Shown: positions 34,101 through 44,474 of the stretch, piece by piece
Position numbering within the stretch: position 1 is the first letter of the stretch
Layout of the letters: each line of letters starts with the position of its first letter
NCBI GenBank assembly: GCA_026184775.1
Contig: JANCYW010000006.1
Span: 310,001 to 374,000, forward strand
Length of the DNA: 64,000 nucleotides
Direction of reading: 5' to 3'
DNA from: Cyanidium caldarium
Lineage: Eukaryota > Rhodophyta > Bangiophyceae > Cyanidiales > Cyanidiaceae
Notes under the pieces: model-generated
Seen by the model: only the letters and a program-made list of their open reading frames with translations
Told to the model about the DNA's origin: nothing
Databases searched by the model: none
Position numbers and translations under genes: made by a program

Positions 34101-37100
34101 TTACCTTCCGTCGGGCACCAGCGCGGTTGCCGCACCCGGCGCCGTTCGGGCCGCCGTGCGAGACGTCGGCTCGGCCGTCGAGTCCGCGCGCGCATTCACC
34201 GGCGCCATGCCGGGCACCGCGTACAATCGCTGTCGCTCGATCGCCTCTCGGGCGCGCTTCTCGTCCTCATACAACTCGGCGTTATCGCTCGCCGAAAACT
34301 CTTTGGTCTGCACCAGAAAGTCACGCAGGTGCTGCTTGAAGGCGCGTTCGTCCTCGGCGAGCGCGAACATGCCCTCGACCACCTGGTGCACGGCGGCGGT
34401 GCCCATGTTGGGAAAGGCGCCGCGCAACAGCGCGATCAGGTGTTGGCGCACATACGCCTCGGCGGGCGCGTTGGTATCGCCCGCGCGCTTCTGCTCCTCC
34501 AACTGCACCAGGCCGCTTTTGACGGCGTGAAACAGGTGCATGAGGATCTCGGCGTGCCACGCAAAGCCCGGCTTGTGCAGCGTGTCGGTGAGCACCGCCA
34601 GGATGTCGTTCAGAATCAGCAAAAAGTAGCGCTGATAAAAGTAGCCCGAGTGCCCGCTCTCGTCCACGTTGCGCAGCAGCTCCAACATGGTCTGCAGTCC
34701 GGTCTCGGCCACGTTGCGCTCGGTGTGTTTCAGTGCCCACACCACCGCGTTGATCACCAGCCGGAAAGACTGCTCCGCCGCGGCCGGCTCCGGCTCCAGC
34801 GCGAACAAGCACGAAAAGCACGACGCATTCATCGCCCGCAATAGCTGGAACAGATGGATGCGGTGGTCCGGGTAGTCCTCGAAGTTGCTCTTGATCATCT
34901 CCAGGGTGGCGCTGAAGCTGGAACGGAACACGGTGGGGATCAGCGCCGACAGCACCTGCGGATAACCACGCAGCTGCTCCACCATCACCGCGTACAGCGA
35001 CAGCACCTCGGCGTCGCGCGCGTCCGCCACCGCTTGCGCGTAATCGCCCAGCAGCGGCTCGGTGAGCGGCTCCACCAGGTGTTCGACGGCGAGCGCCAGC
35101 ACCGCCGCATCGCGCGACACCGTCTCGAAGAACGCCTCGATCACCCGCAGCACCTCCTTCTTCACCGCGCGCATGTTGCGCACGTCGGCGCTCTTGGTGG
35201 CAATGGCGCCGCCGGCCTGCACCGCCGCCGAGATCATCCGCGAGTAGTGCTGATACAATGCCAACATGTCGATGTACAGCGTGGCCAGCTGCGGGTAGAA
35301 CAGCGGTCCGAGCGCTTGGGCACCGCGCGTGTTCAACCGCAACACATGCACAAACTCTTTCATGCGGGCGCGATCTCGCAGACCCGCCTCGTCAGCGTTC
35401 GCCTCCACCAGCATCGCCTGCCAGCGCGTGTTGGGCGTCTCGTACAGACGCTGCAGCCACGCCTCGCGCTGCGCCGCGTCCGACTCGGCGCTGATCATCG
35501 TAGCGGCCGACTCGTAAAACGAGTGCACCTGATGCGGCTCCAGGTCGCGCACCGTCTCCTCCAGCGACTCGAGCATCTCCTGCGCGAACGACTCGCGCTC
35601 GCCGGGGTGCACCAGCACAAACTGCCGGCGGCACTTTTGCGCGATCTTCAGAAACGTGTCGCAAGCCATGTCCTGCACGCCCGGATGCAGCTCGTGCATA
35701 AACTCGAACAGCTTGTTCACCACCGTCTTCAAAAAGCGCCAGTGCGCCCGCAGAAACCGTGGATACTGCCCAACCACGTACATGATGTTGGCGGCCACCA
35801 CCGCCTTGTTGTCCTTGCCGCGCTTCTCCTCGCACAGCTTCAGCAGGTCCTTGATCACCTGGATGAGGAACTTTTTCTCCATCTCCTCATTCATCGCGCC
35901 CGAGATGGAACCGATGGCCCAGCACAGCGTGTTCAGGTTCTGCCAACTCCACTCGGTGCCGTCCAGTTGGCGGTCCAGTTTCTCGATCATGATGTTCTCG
36001 ATGTCCAGCGGGTCGATGTGCGTCAGGTAGATGAGCGTCTCTCGCATGGTCTTGTACGTGGCCAGCGCGTCGGTGTCCTTGGTGGTCTCGCGCACCAATT
36101 CGCCGTTCTCGTCCTCGACGATCAGCACCTCCTCCGGTTTGGCCATGCGCTGGATCATCACCAGGGCGATCTGGTACAGCACATTGGCGTACAGCTGTCG
36201 TCGCGCCTGTTGCTCGTCGAGGCTCAGCACCGAAGGTCGATCCACGTCCACCGCGAGTGGAGTACGCTCGCCGACAGCATAGTCCAGCACCGAGCACAGC
36301 GACTGGTACAGGTCTTCGGCCAGCGTGCGCCACCATTCCAGGCAGGTTTTGAACACCTCGACGTCGTTAACGCGGGCAATCTTCACCAGATACAGATTGC
36401 CGGCCACCAGCGCTTGTCTTTGCGCCGCATCCGTTGACTGCTCCAGCAGACGCGCGTGCGCCGCAAAAAAGCCGTTGAAGAAGAGCGCCAGATCCATGAC
36501 AAACGCCTGCGTCGCCTCGTCCGCCCGGTCGTGCTGCGCGGCAATGTCCACCTCGATGGGCACCACTTGCGCTAGCTTGCCCATAAAGGCGGCGTACAGA
36601 TAAAAGAAGCGGGCGTCGTACTCGGCGCTCACCGATAGGGCGCCGATCTCCACCAGACACCGCATCACGGCGTTGCGCAGCGGCGCCGAGTAGTCGAACA
36701 TCTCGATCAGCGTCTCCAACAGGTCGGTCTCGAAGATGTAGCCCAGCGGAATCCACGACAGAAACTTTTCCAGCGTGCGCACAGTGGTCACCAGCAGCGA
36801 CGGTCGGTGCTGTTGCAGCACCTGCCGCTGGGCGAACACGTACTGGCACAGCTCGTACACTTCCCGAAAGTCCTGGTTGAACGAGGTCTTCAACTCGTCG
36901 ATCTTGTCCTGGGTCATCTCGCCGGCCGAGAAATCGAACACCTCCTCGCTGAGCAGTCGCAAAATGTTGAGGTTGTTCTCGCAAAGCGTCGGTGACGTCT
37001 TGCTGGCGTTGACGATGTCGCTCATGAAGGTGCGCCATCGCGCCGGCCACTCTTGCGCCACCACGAGCACCAGAATGAGGTTGAGTTTGGAGACGAACAC

Positions 37101-37502
37101 GCGCTGCGACTCGAGCGTCGCATCCGACGATGACAATGCGATCACCTTGTTCTGAATGTAGAGTTTGATCGCCTCGCGCGTCTCCACCGGCAGCGCCTTC
37201 CATCGATACTTGATGAGCGATTCGAGGATCTGCAGCGCGTAAAACTTGCACGCCTGACTGGTGGTGTCGGCGTCGAGGATCTTGTCCGCCCGCATCCACG
37301 CTTGCGGATGCGTCTGCAACGCGGTCAGCTCGGCCTGCGCCGCTTTGCGCTCCGCCTCCGTGCGCGCCGAGTAGACCGTCCCCACCTTGGTCTCCAATAG
37401 TCGCAGGAACTCGGCATCGGGCAGCTCAAAATCCAGCAGCGTGCCGCGTGCGGATAGGCCCGATCCGCCGTCGCCGCCGCCGCTCAGCACCGCGTTGGTC
37501 AT
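34101..37502 (-). CDS. XPO1: Exportin-1 (CRM1)
   Basis: The nuclear export receptor for leucine-rich export signals and several RNP cargoes. From the ATG at 37502 it has 1,133 residues, slightly longer than the usual 1,070-1,080. An importin-beta N-terminal region is visible (AELTALQTHPQAWMRADKIL, CKFYALQILESLIKYRW), followed by the exportin-1 specific region. The NES-groove segment is nearly identical to animal CRM1 (KDLLKLCEEKRGKDNKAVVAANIMYVVGQYPRFLRAHW...) and keeps the cysteine that leptomycin B modifies in sensitive species (human Cys528; about residue 555 here). The C-terminal HEAT repeats end with an Ala/Thr-rich tail. The frame is open to 37766, but the extra residues are Pro/Ala-rich and probably non-coding. 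Confidence 0.97.
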   Translation of the reverse strand: MTNAVLSGGGDGGSGLSARGTLLDFELPDAEFLRLLETKVGTVYSARTEAERKAAQAELTALQTHPQAWMRADKILDADTTSQACKFYALQILESLIKYRWKALPVETREAIKLYIQNKVIALSSSDATLESQRVFVSKLNLILVLVVAQEWPARWRTFMSDIVNASKTSPTLCENNLNILRLLSEEVFDFSAGEMTQDKIDELKTSFNQDFREVYELCQYVFAQRQVLQQHRPSLLVTTVRTLEKFLSWIPLGYIFETDLLETLIEMFDYSAPLRNAVMRCLVEIGALSVSAEYDARFFYLYAAFMGKLAQVVPIEVDIAAQHDRADEATQAFVMDLALFFNGFFAAHARLLEQSTDAAQRQALVAGNLYLVKIARVNDVEVFKTCLEWWRTLAEDLYQSLCSVLDYAVGERTPLAVDVDRPSVLSLDEQQARRQLYANVLYQIALVMIQRMAKPEEVLIVEDENGELVRETTKDTDALATYKTMRETLIYLTHIDPLDIENIMIEKLDRQLDGTEWSWQNLNTLCWAIGSISGAMNEEMEKKFLIQVIKDLLKLCEEKRGKDNKAVVAANIMYVVGQYPRFLRAHWRFLKTVVNKLFEFMHELHPGVQDMACDTFLKIAQKCRRQFVLVHPGERESFAQEMLESLEETVRDLEPHQVHSFYESAATMISAESDAAQREAWLQRLYETPNTRWQAMLVEANADEAGLRDRARMKEFVHVLRLNTRGAQALGPLFYPQLATLYIDMLALYQHYSRMISAAVQAGGAIATKSADVRNMRAVKKEVLRVIEAFFETVSRDAAVLALAVEHLVEPLTEPLLGDYAQAVADARDAEVLSLYAVMVEQLRGYPQVLSALIPTVFRSSFSATLEMIKSNFEDYPDHRIHLFQLLRAMNASCFSCLFALEPEPAAAEQSFRLVINAVVWALKHTERNVAETGLQTMLELLRNVDESGHSGYFYQRYFLLILNDILAVLTDTLHKPGFAWHAEILMHLFHAVKSGLVQLEEQKRAGDTNAPAEAYVRQHLIALLRGAFPNMGTAAVHQVVEGMFALAEDERAFKQHLRDFLVQTKEFSASDNAELYEDEKRAREAIERQRLYAVPGMAPVNARADSTAEPTSRTAARTAPGAATALVPDGR

Positions 37503-38700
37503 ATCGAGGTGCAAGTTTGGTGGCTGGGCAAGCGCCGCTGGCGGGCGATTTTGGTCAGGATGCAAGTTCAACAACGCTGACGCTGCGTGACGCGTCGACG
37601 GCGTCGGCGGTGAATCGGTGGGAGGAGCGACGGCTGCCGGTGGCGCGCCCAAACTATCGCCGACGGCAGCTGCTCCCCAGTTCCCTGCACCAAATCCGTT
37701 CGCCCAGGTGCGGCACCCGACGGGAGCCGTGGCACCGCGCCTCTCAACGCAAGTCGCCGGGGTCACCGCACGCGAAACACCGTGCGTCCGCGTGGAGGTC
37801 CCCCTGCGAAATCGCCACCGCCGATTGCAGGTCCTCGCTCAGCGTCTCGGCACCAGATGCGCACACCTCGCCGTCAGACCGCTTGTTCGAACGCACACGT
37901 GCACCCTCCGTTGCCCCTTCAACGGCACCCTATGCCTGCGTCGCCCTCTAACGCGCTTCGGCCTCGCCCAGGTACGTTGTACCGACCCCGCGCCTATCCC
38001 TTATAGAGAGACGCAGCGCGCGCGCTTCCGTTGCCTTCGCCGCGTGTCGCAGCCGACAGGTGCATTCCCCAAGCGACGGGCGATTCGCCAAGTGCACTTC
38101 ACGCATCGGTAGCGGTGGCACCCTCAAAGAGTTTTCTCAACGCAGTCCTTGAAGGGAAATCACCAGCGGTTTTCTTACGCGGGATCTTCCTGCGGAATCC
38201 ATCGCCGAGAAATCCCTTTTCCGATCAGCGGCGATTTCCCGCACTCTCCAGGTGCCATCGCTCACGCGCCATGGGGATCGTGTGCCGTCGCGCGCACCTG
38301 ACACGACACGACGCGACACCGCCGAATTTGCCTTGAGACAAACGGCCGCGGGCGCGCGCGCATACGGCTCCCTCGCGGGATCGTCTGAGTCGGCGGGCGC
38401 AGGCGTTCAGACTTTCGCCTCGTCCGTTCAAAAGGTCTTTCAGGCGCTGGCGCTGTGAGCGACGTTTTCAGCGGTAGCGCTGGTGGCCTGCAGTGGCAGC
38501 GGTTTTCGTGGATCGCTCTGTGGCTTGCGGTGGTGGCGGCGAGCGGGCTCTGGCGTGTCGAACGCCGAGGCGCGCGGCTGGCGGCGGCTGGAGCGCGAGC
38601 GTAGCAGCCGCCGACGGCCTCGGAGGCGTGCCTGTTGGCGTGCCGCATGCTAGTTGGTGTGGTGCGCTAAGGCGGGCGCGTTGTTTTCGGGCTGGTTTTT
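37503..38700. other. Large divergent intergenic region between XPO1 and the PHD gene
   Basis: About 1.2 kb, the longest non-coding stretch here, or 1.6 kb if the PHD gene starts at 39103. I see no tRNA, snRNA or conserved protein. Near 38147-38250 there are two words in opposite orientation, GGGAAATCACC (about 38154) and GGCGATTTCCCGC (about 38229), which resemble E2F sites (TTTCCCGC). Words built on AGCGGT and GCGGTAGCG repeat loosely around 38108-38120, 38460-38510 and 38525-38560. A hydrophobic open frame around 38654-39061 lacks an ATG near its start. Confidence 0.4.
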
Positions 38701-41700
38701 ATGGCTGTGGCTGGTGAACGCGGCCGGAGAGGCGACGCGACTACCATCGAAGCTGCGCAGGGCGGTCAACCGGGCCGTTCCGGTTGCCCTGGCCGCAGCC
38801 GAGACGCGCTCGGAAATCGCCATGAGCGCAGCAAACGCAAGCGGCGTGCCACTGGCTTGGAGCCGTTGGTACCCAAAGCGCCACGGACAGGTGAGCGGCC
38901 GCATTCACCTGCGCCAGACCGTCTCCGACGGAGCATCGGCGGCTCGCTGGTGCGCACCCTGCAGCGGCGCGACAGGCCCGAGCGGCAGCACTGCAGCGCT
39001 GGCGACCATAACGCTGGTGATCGCAGCGGCGGCGCAGTGGACACCGCTGTCTGCGTGCTAGAGACGCAAGCTCCGCTGGGCGCCATCCGTCTGGGCAACA
39101 CCATGGTATTGTCGCCGCGGGCTTCTCTCCGCATGCCGCGGCGTGGACGCGAGCGCGCCTCCAAGCAAGACAGTGGCCGCAAGCGAGGTCGTCTGGAGGG
39201 CACCCCAGAGCTCAGCAACTGGCGTGAGCCCGTGCGCACGGACACGCCGCCGGCGCCGACGGACGCCGCGACAATACCGCCCGTGCCGGTCGACAAGCTC
39301 TCCTTCGACGCGCTGATGGAGATGTATCAGCGATTGTTCCGCAACAGCGCTATCGTGAGTCGCGAGCTGCAGGCGATCCTGTCGGAATCGCGCTGGCCCG
39401 CCAATTGCGAAGAGTTCTGGTCGTGGCCACCCGTGGTGCGCTGTTTCCAGGAGCTGGGCACGGCCGAGATGGAAATCCTGCGTCTGCCGGGCTTTCACGT
39501 TGTGACCGACATGCCGCTGGAGGTGCCCAGCAAAGTGCAACCGTACCGGTTGCGATGGCTGCAGGAAGATGCCCGCGCGCTGCTGACCGAGGGCGACGAC
39601 CGGGCTGGCGCAATGGACGCCGCGAATTCGCGGCCGTATCATAGCGGTGGTAGTGCGATGGACGGGGAGCTGAAGCACAATCATCGTCGCGGCACACCAT
39701 GCCCGGCATGCGCAGCGCGCACTCTGGCGCGACGCACCGCCAACAAAACGCCCGACAAGGCCGACGCTGCCGTGCCCTCCGAGCCGGCGCGCGCTCTGAC
39801 CATCCCCGAGCGCATCTTTCAGTTTACGGCCGAGCGGTACGCGTTGGCGCCTGTCGATGGCGATGCCGAGACGGAGGATGGCCCATGGGCCGCAGCCAGT
39901 GGCATGTCGGAGGAGATGCTGTGGCGGCGGCTACCGTGCTTGGCGGCGGTGGCCGCGCGATCCGGCGGGCTGCAGATGAACGGCTCGGACGACCTGCTAT
40001 CGCTATTAGGGTGGGTCTTTTATCGTGCCGGGGGCGGCGCGACCACCGCTCAGCGGTGCGAGGTGTGCTGGTCGGCAGAGTCGACCCATGCCGACCGTAT
40101 CGTAGTGTGCGCGACTTGCGGTACGAGTGTGCATTTGTCGTGTTATGGAGGGAAACGCTTGCGGGATCACGCCGCCAACAACACCAACGGCGGCCACGAC
40201 ACATGGCGCTGTCGGGCGTGCCAGCAGGAGACACGTGCCCAGCGCCCGACCAAGGAGGCAGCGGCGACGGTCAACACCACTCCGCCTTGCGTTCTGTGCG
40301 GCCAAAGCGGCGGAGCGGTGAAACCCACCGACACGGGCGAGTGGGCGCATCTGGCATGCGCGCTGTGGATACCGTCGGCATATGTGGCCGACGCGGCACT
40401 GATGGAGCCAGTGTGCGGCGTTGGCGACTCTGCCGCCCATCAACACGGTACGGCGTGCGGCGTCTGTGGCCACGCCACCGCCCTGCCGGGCACCGTCTCA
40501 TGTGGCTGGCGCGGCTGCCGAGAGGCGGCTCATGTCATGTGCGGTCGCCGTGCCGGCTTCGCCTATCTGCTGGCCGACGCGCGAGCATTTCATGAATGGG
40601 TCGACCGGACGCAGCTGACGGCAATGCTTGGTGGCGAGCGGTCACGCGGGCCGCACGGCATTGTCCGCTGTTGTCTATGCGTTCGCCATGCCGCCGCGGT
40701 GGCGCTGGCGGTGGCCGGCCACATTCGCGAGGGGGACGTGGCCACGGCCACCCGGCGCGTGCTACGGCCCTCAGCGGCGGAACGGACCGACCTGATCGCC
40801 AAAGCGTTGTCAGTGACCGCGCCGCAACCGGCAATGCGGTCGCCGACCAACGGCGAGATGGTCCTGTCGCGCCTCTCCAAGACGTATTCGGCGGCGGACG
40901 TGAGCAAGATCGAAAAGTCGGGCCAGCTCAAGCCGCTGGTAGAGGCCATCCGCCAACACATCATGCGACACCGGGAGGCGGCGCTGCAGGCAGCAGGACG
41001 GCGGGGTCGCGGCCGTCCACCGCGGCAACGACAGCGCGGTTCCGGTCGCATTGCGCCGTCCAGCGACCGCTTGCTGCTGAGCTCGTGGGAGCGCTGTCTG
41101 AAACAGTTGACGCGGCTAGAGGTGTTGGAGAAACAGGGAGCGATGCGCGGGAGCCGGCGATTGGCGTCGCCTTCGGAGCGGCGGCGGCAGGTGGCCTCCA
41201 TTCTCAGCGATGTGGTGCGCCAGCTGCCATCGCTCGACTCGCCAGCGTATGGGGATACGGGTGAGAGGGCAGTGCTCACTGTTGGCCGTTCCTCCGCGCC
41301 GTGGTGGCCGTCATCGGATCGCGCCGCCGACGGCCACATCGAGTTGCCGTTGGACGCGTCGGCTTGTGTGCCATTGCGCACGGCGGCGGCCGCACCGCAT
41401 GACATTGACTGGTTGGTGCATGCGATGCACGACCAGCGGTGGCAGTTGCTGCGGCCGACGGAGGCGGCCTCGGTACCTTGTGCTTGTCGGCGGCGGACGG
41501 TGGCGTTTGAGAGCGTCATCGACGCCAGTGGTCTGGTGTTCGAAGGCACCTACAGCGTGCCCGAGTGTCAGCTGGCGCCGCCGCACATCGAGCCGTCGAA
41601 GAGGCACGGTGCGGATGGACGGGAATGGGCGCGTTGTTGTCGAGCACAGCAGTGCCCGCTGCGTCTGATCCAGTTTCAGCTACGCGAGCGAGCCGATCAG

Positions 41701-42549
41701 CACCGCAGCGACGACGAGAGGGCGTCGGATGTTGCAGCCCCGTCGTCGGTGCCGTTGGCATCGACCATGGTGCCGTGGATATGGCACGCGGGCAGTGCGC
41801 TGGCCGTCCCAGCAGACGCATCAGCGGCTTGCAAAGACGACGGCTCGATGGCGGCCGCCACCACCCCAACTCCCACGGACGCGTCGTTGCCGTCGGCGCT
41901 GCACGGCGAGATGCGCGCACTGCAGCGCCTGGCACGGACGACCAACCGTCGGCGCTGCGAGCTGCTCTCCGCCGCCCAAACGGACCTGCAACACCGTCGC
42001 GCGCTGGAGCAATCCCAACGCCAGTTCGATGCCCATCGGGCGCGCCTGGCGCAGTTGCAAGCCGTGCGGTGGCCGCCGGGCCGGGAATTGCCGCCGCTCC
42101 ACAGCAACTGGGCGGAGGACGGCAACGCGGCGCCCAGCAGCACGCTGCGCGCCGCCGCACCGCATCGCCACGGAGGTTTGGCGTGTCTAGAGTCGTGTGT
42201 GCCGATGTCGATGGCGGAAGTGCAGGCCGAGGCGGCCATGCGTCATGCCGCCTGGTGGAAACCGCCCTCCAAGGCGCGATCGCCGCCCGCCGCCGCCGCT
42301 GCGGCGACCGACAACAACCCGCTCCCGCTGGAGGACGCCCGCCTCCAACCGGCGTACGACGCCTGCTGTCATGTGTGTGGCGGTGGCGACTGCGACCAAC
42401 CCGACAACGACATCATTCTATGCGATCAGTGCGGGGTGGCAGTGCACCAACAGTGTTACGGAGTGGCGGCAGTCCCGGCGGGCGATTGGTACTGCGATGC
42501 GTGTCGGGTAGCGCGCACGACCGCCGTGCTGCCGCATCGCATGCCGTAA
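38701..42549 (+). CDS. PHD finger protein with a PZP module and a C-terminal PHD finger
   Basis: Up to 1,282 residues. The ATG at 38701 gives about 134 basic, low-complexity residues before a second good ATG at 39103, so the true start is uncertain. A helical region (SFDALMEMYQRLFRNSAIVS) comes first. Then follows a complete PHD-knuckle-extended-PHD (PZP) module of the BRPF/JADE/AF10 kind, which reads unmodified histone H3 tails and DNA: CEVCWSAESTHADRIVVCATC...CYGG, then PCVLCGQSGGAVKPTDTGEWAHLACALWIP, then CGVCGHATALPG...HVMCGRRAG. An AT-hook-like GRRGRGRPPRQRQRG follows. Near the end is one more PHD finger (CHVCGGGDCDQPDNDIILCDQCGVAVHQQCYG ... DWYCDAC), which is also of the type that normally precedes an extended PHD, yet the protein stops 14 residues later. 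See the split-module finding. Confidence 0.85.
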   Translation: MAVAGERGRRGDATTIEAAQGGQPGRSGCPGRSRDALGNRHERSKRKRRATGLEPLVPKAPRTGERPHSPAPDRLRRSIGGSLVRTLQRRDRPERQHCSAGDHNAGDRSGGAVDTAVCVLETQAPLGAIRLGNTMVLSPRASLRMPRRGRERASKQDSGRKRGRLEGTPELSNWREPVRTDTPPAPTDAATIPPVPVDKLSFDALMEMYQRLFRNSAIVSRELQAILSESRWPANCEEFWSWPPVVRCFQELGTAEMEILRLPGFHVVTDMPLEVPSKVQPYRLRWLQEDARALLTEGDDRAGAMDAANSRPYHSGGSAMDGELKHNHRRGTPCPACAARTLARRTANKTPDKADAAVPSEPARALTIPERIFQFTAERYALAPVDGDAETEDGPWAAASGMSEEMLWRRLPCLAAVAARSGGLQMNGSDDLLSLLGWVFYRAGGGATTAQRCEVCWSAESTHADRIVVCATCGTSVHLSCYGGKRLRDHAANNTNGGHDTWRCRACQQETRAQRPTKEAAATVNTTPPCVLCGQSGGAVKPTDTGEWAHLACALWIPSAYVADAALMEPVCGVGDSAAHQHGTACGVCGHATALPGTVSCGWRGCREAAHVMCGRRAGFAYLLADARAFHEWVDRTQLTAMLGGERSRGPHGIVRCCLCVRHAAAVALAVAGHIREGDVATATRRVLRPSAAERTDLIAKALSVTAPQPAMRSPTNGEMVLSRLSKTYSAADVSKIEKSGQLKPLVEAIRQHIMRHREAALQAAGRRGRGRPPRQRQRGSGRIAPSSDRLLLSSWERCLKQLTRLEVLEKQGAMRGSRRLASPSERRRQVASILSDVVRQLPSLDSPAYGDTGERAVLTVGRSSAPWWPSSDRAADGHIELPLDASACVPLRTAAAAPHDIDWLVHAMHDQRWQLLRPTEAASVPCACRRRTVAFESVIDASGLVFEGTYSVPECQLAPPHIEPSKRHGADGREWARCCRAQQCPLRLIQFQLRERADQHRSDDERASDVAAPSSVPLASTMVPWIWHAGSALAVPADASAACKDDGSMAAATTPTPTDASLPSALHGEMRALQRLARTTNRRRCELLSAAQTDLQHRRALEQSQRQFDAHRARLAQLQAVRWPPGRELPPLHSNWAEDGNAAPSSTLRAAAPHRHGGLACLESCVPMSMAEVQAEAAMRHAAWWKPPSKARSPPAAAAAATDNNPLPLEDARLQPAYDACCHVCGGGDCDQPDNDIILCDQCGVAVHQQCYGVAAVPAGDWYCDACRVARTTAVLPHRMP

Positions 42550-42623
42550 CCGCTGTGCATCACGGGTGGGACAACGGAGTGCGCGCGTAAACTGCGGACG
42601 ATGATCGCTGGGACACACCCTCC

Positions 42624-44144
42624 TCATTCTCCACGTTGATCGCTGTCGCCGGGGTACATGTCGCGGCGGAAGCGGAACGCGGCACCGGCGGCGCGCAGTG
42701 CCGACCCCACGAAACCGGTAAAGCGGGAGGAGGACGGTGATGATAACGGTGGCGGCGGTGGTGGCGACGGCGGTGGCGAGGCGCATTCCGCAGAGGTGAT
42801 GCTGGTGGTGGAGGGCGATGACGGTGGCGATGATGCAGAGAGCGATCTTCGCCGTGGCCGTCCACGTCGTCCGCTTCGAGGCGTGTTCGCCACCGGTTGT
42901 GCCGGGCTCGACGCGGAGTGGTGCGGGCCGGTTCGTGCTCTGGATCGTCCAGCAGCGCGCGCGTCGGGCGACATCTCCTCTGCTGCATGTCGCCGCCGCA
43001 ACGATCGCGTATCGCTGTCGATATTCGACGAGGATGCGCTCGACTCGACCGCCGATGACGACAGGTCGGAACGGCCGTCAACGGTCAGCCGGCATCGACG
43101 CAACGTCCGCGAATGGCCGGTTGCCGACGTCTCCGTCCTGCGGACCCGTTTGCCGTCCGGGATTTGTCGGGAAACGGATTCATCGTCTGCGACGGCATCC
43201 ACTTCGGCGCGTTTCAGGCACTTGAACAAAATCTCCGTGTACCCGCGTTTCATCATCTCACGACGACACGCCCATTCGGCCAGCGTGCGCACCATCTCCA
43301 GGTCGCTGCGAATGTCGTGCAAGTGCGCGACCGTTGCCGCCAGGGATGTCGCAACGGTCGCCGGCTCCTCGGGTGGTCCACTGGCGTCGGGCGGCCCGGC
43401 GCTGGAGACGCCGACCCGTGGGATGCGATGAAAAGTGGTCATGTTCCCGGGACGCGCTGCCTGCCCTTCTGTCGCCGCAACTGCCGAGCGCGGCGGGCGG
43501 CCTCGTGGGCGCCGCTGCGGTGCAGCCGAGGCAGCTGCGGCGCCGATGACATGGCGCACTTTCGCGCTTGCGCCATGGACCACTGTGTCTTGCTCCCCAT
43601 CATGGTCCAATCGCCCGTTGCTTCCGGCGCCAGCAGCAGTGGTGCTGCTCCACGGCATCGCCGGCAATCCGCGCAGCGACAGACGCAAGGGCGGCGCGTC
43701 GGCAGCGTCGGCGCCCCGGCTGTGCCGCGGGCAGAACGTGCGGCGCCGAGATGCCCCGCTCTTGTCGTCCTCCATGCGCATACCCCACTCCATAGCGCAG
43801 GTCACGTGATAGGAAACGTCACAATCGGGCGCCGCACACTGCAAACACGCGCCTACGCCGCGCTTCCTGCACACGATGCACTTGCGCCCAAAGCGCTCCG
43901 GCGGGATGGCCGCCAAGCCGTCAATCAACACCGGCGACGGCGGCAGCTGCAGGGCACGTCCGGTCAACCAGTACGCGCAAGACACGTGCACCATGCGGAT
44001 GTTGCGGCAGTCCATCGCGTCTAGGTGGTCCTCGGCGTTCATCACGCAGGCGCCGTTGCGCACCAGTTTCAGGGCACCGTCGCTGCGCCCACACAAGTTG
44101 CACGCGCGCCATCCCTCCGCTCGGTGGTCTCGCGCCACCGCCAT
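42624..44144 (-). CDS. Protein with a lone extended PHD (ePHD) and AT-hooks
   Basis: 506 residues beginning at the ATG at 44144. Residues about 15-140 form a full extended [62 protein letters not shown] and CPRH. In BRPF, JADE and MLLT10-type proteins this unit always follows a PHD1 and a zinc knuckle. Here it starts the protein and PHD1 is missing. Two AT-hook cores follow (RPRGRPPRS and RRGRPRRR), and the C-terminal half is disordered, Ser-rich and acidic (Ser-Pro, Asp/Glu patches). It is likely a nuclear chromatin protein. It faces the PHD protein tail-to-tail across only 74 bp, and that protein ends in an unpartnered PHD1. It diverges from CCT4. Confidence 0.82.
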   Translation of the reverse strand: MAVARDHRAEGWRACNLCGRSDGALKLVRNGACVMNAEDHLDAMDCRNIRMVHVSCAYWLTGRALQLPPSPVLIDGLAAIPPERFGRKCIVCRKRGVGACLQCAAPDCDVSYHVTCAMEWGMRMEDDKSGASRRRTFCPRHSRGADAADAPPLRLSLRGLPAMPWSSTTAAGAGSNGRLDHDGEQDTVVHGASAKVRHVIGAAAASAAPQRRPRGRPPRSAVAATEGQAARPGNMTTFHRIPRVGVSSAGPPDASGPPEEPATVATSLAATVAHLHDIRSDLEMVRTLAEWACRREMMKRGYTEILFKCLKRAEVDAVADDESVSRQIPDGKRVRRTETSATGHSRTLRRCRLTVDGRSDLSSSAVESSASSSNIDSDTRSLRRRHAAEEMSPDARAAGRSRARTGPHHSASSPAQPVANTPRSGRRGRPRRRSLSASSPPSSPSTTSITSAECASPPPSPPPPPPLSSPSSSRFTGFVGSALRAAGAAFRFRRDMYPGDSDQRGE

Positions 44145-44474
44145 GGAGGAGGAGAAGAAGAAGAGGCGTGGCGCGTCGTTGCCAACGCGTTCTCAGACGT
44201 GCTTGATGCGGCCGTGTCAGCTCGCCTAAGGCGCGCACAGCATGACTCGGGACGCGCATTGCCCGCAAGACCCGATCGCCCGCCTCCTGAACTTCGATAC
44301 TCTTCCATATCCTTCGTTTCGCTTCACATTCTCTACAATTCCTTTCACCTCCCTACGGTTCCATTTCCGACAGCGCCCGTCACCGACCGCGCGGCGCCCG
44401 GTTGCTACGTGCCCGGGCGCCCCCTACCCGAGAAGGGCACTCCGTGCAATCGCCAACACACTTTCCCACACACC
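44145..44474. other. Divergent promoter of the ePHD gene and CCT4
   Basis: 330 bp. A local AT-richer block lies at 44290-44375 (CTTCCATATCCTTCG..., TTCTCTACAATTCC). No TATA box, RNA gene or extra coding region was recognised. The CCT4 exon 1 frame is open across it. Confidence 0.45.

Noticed and set aside
37503-38700. tRNA or snRNA gene in the long spacer
   Set aside because: No cloverleaf-compatible B box (GGTTCGANTCC-like) and no recognisable snRNA core.
38654-39061. Hydrophobic frame (GWFLWLWLVNAAGE...) overlapping the 5' end of the PHD gene
   Set aside because: No ATG near its start, a stop immediately upstream and no ACTAAC branch point nearby to splice it. It overlaps a better frame.
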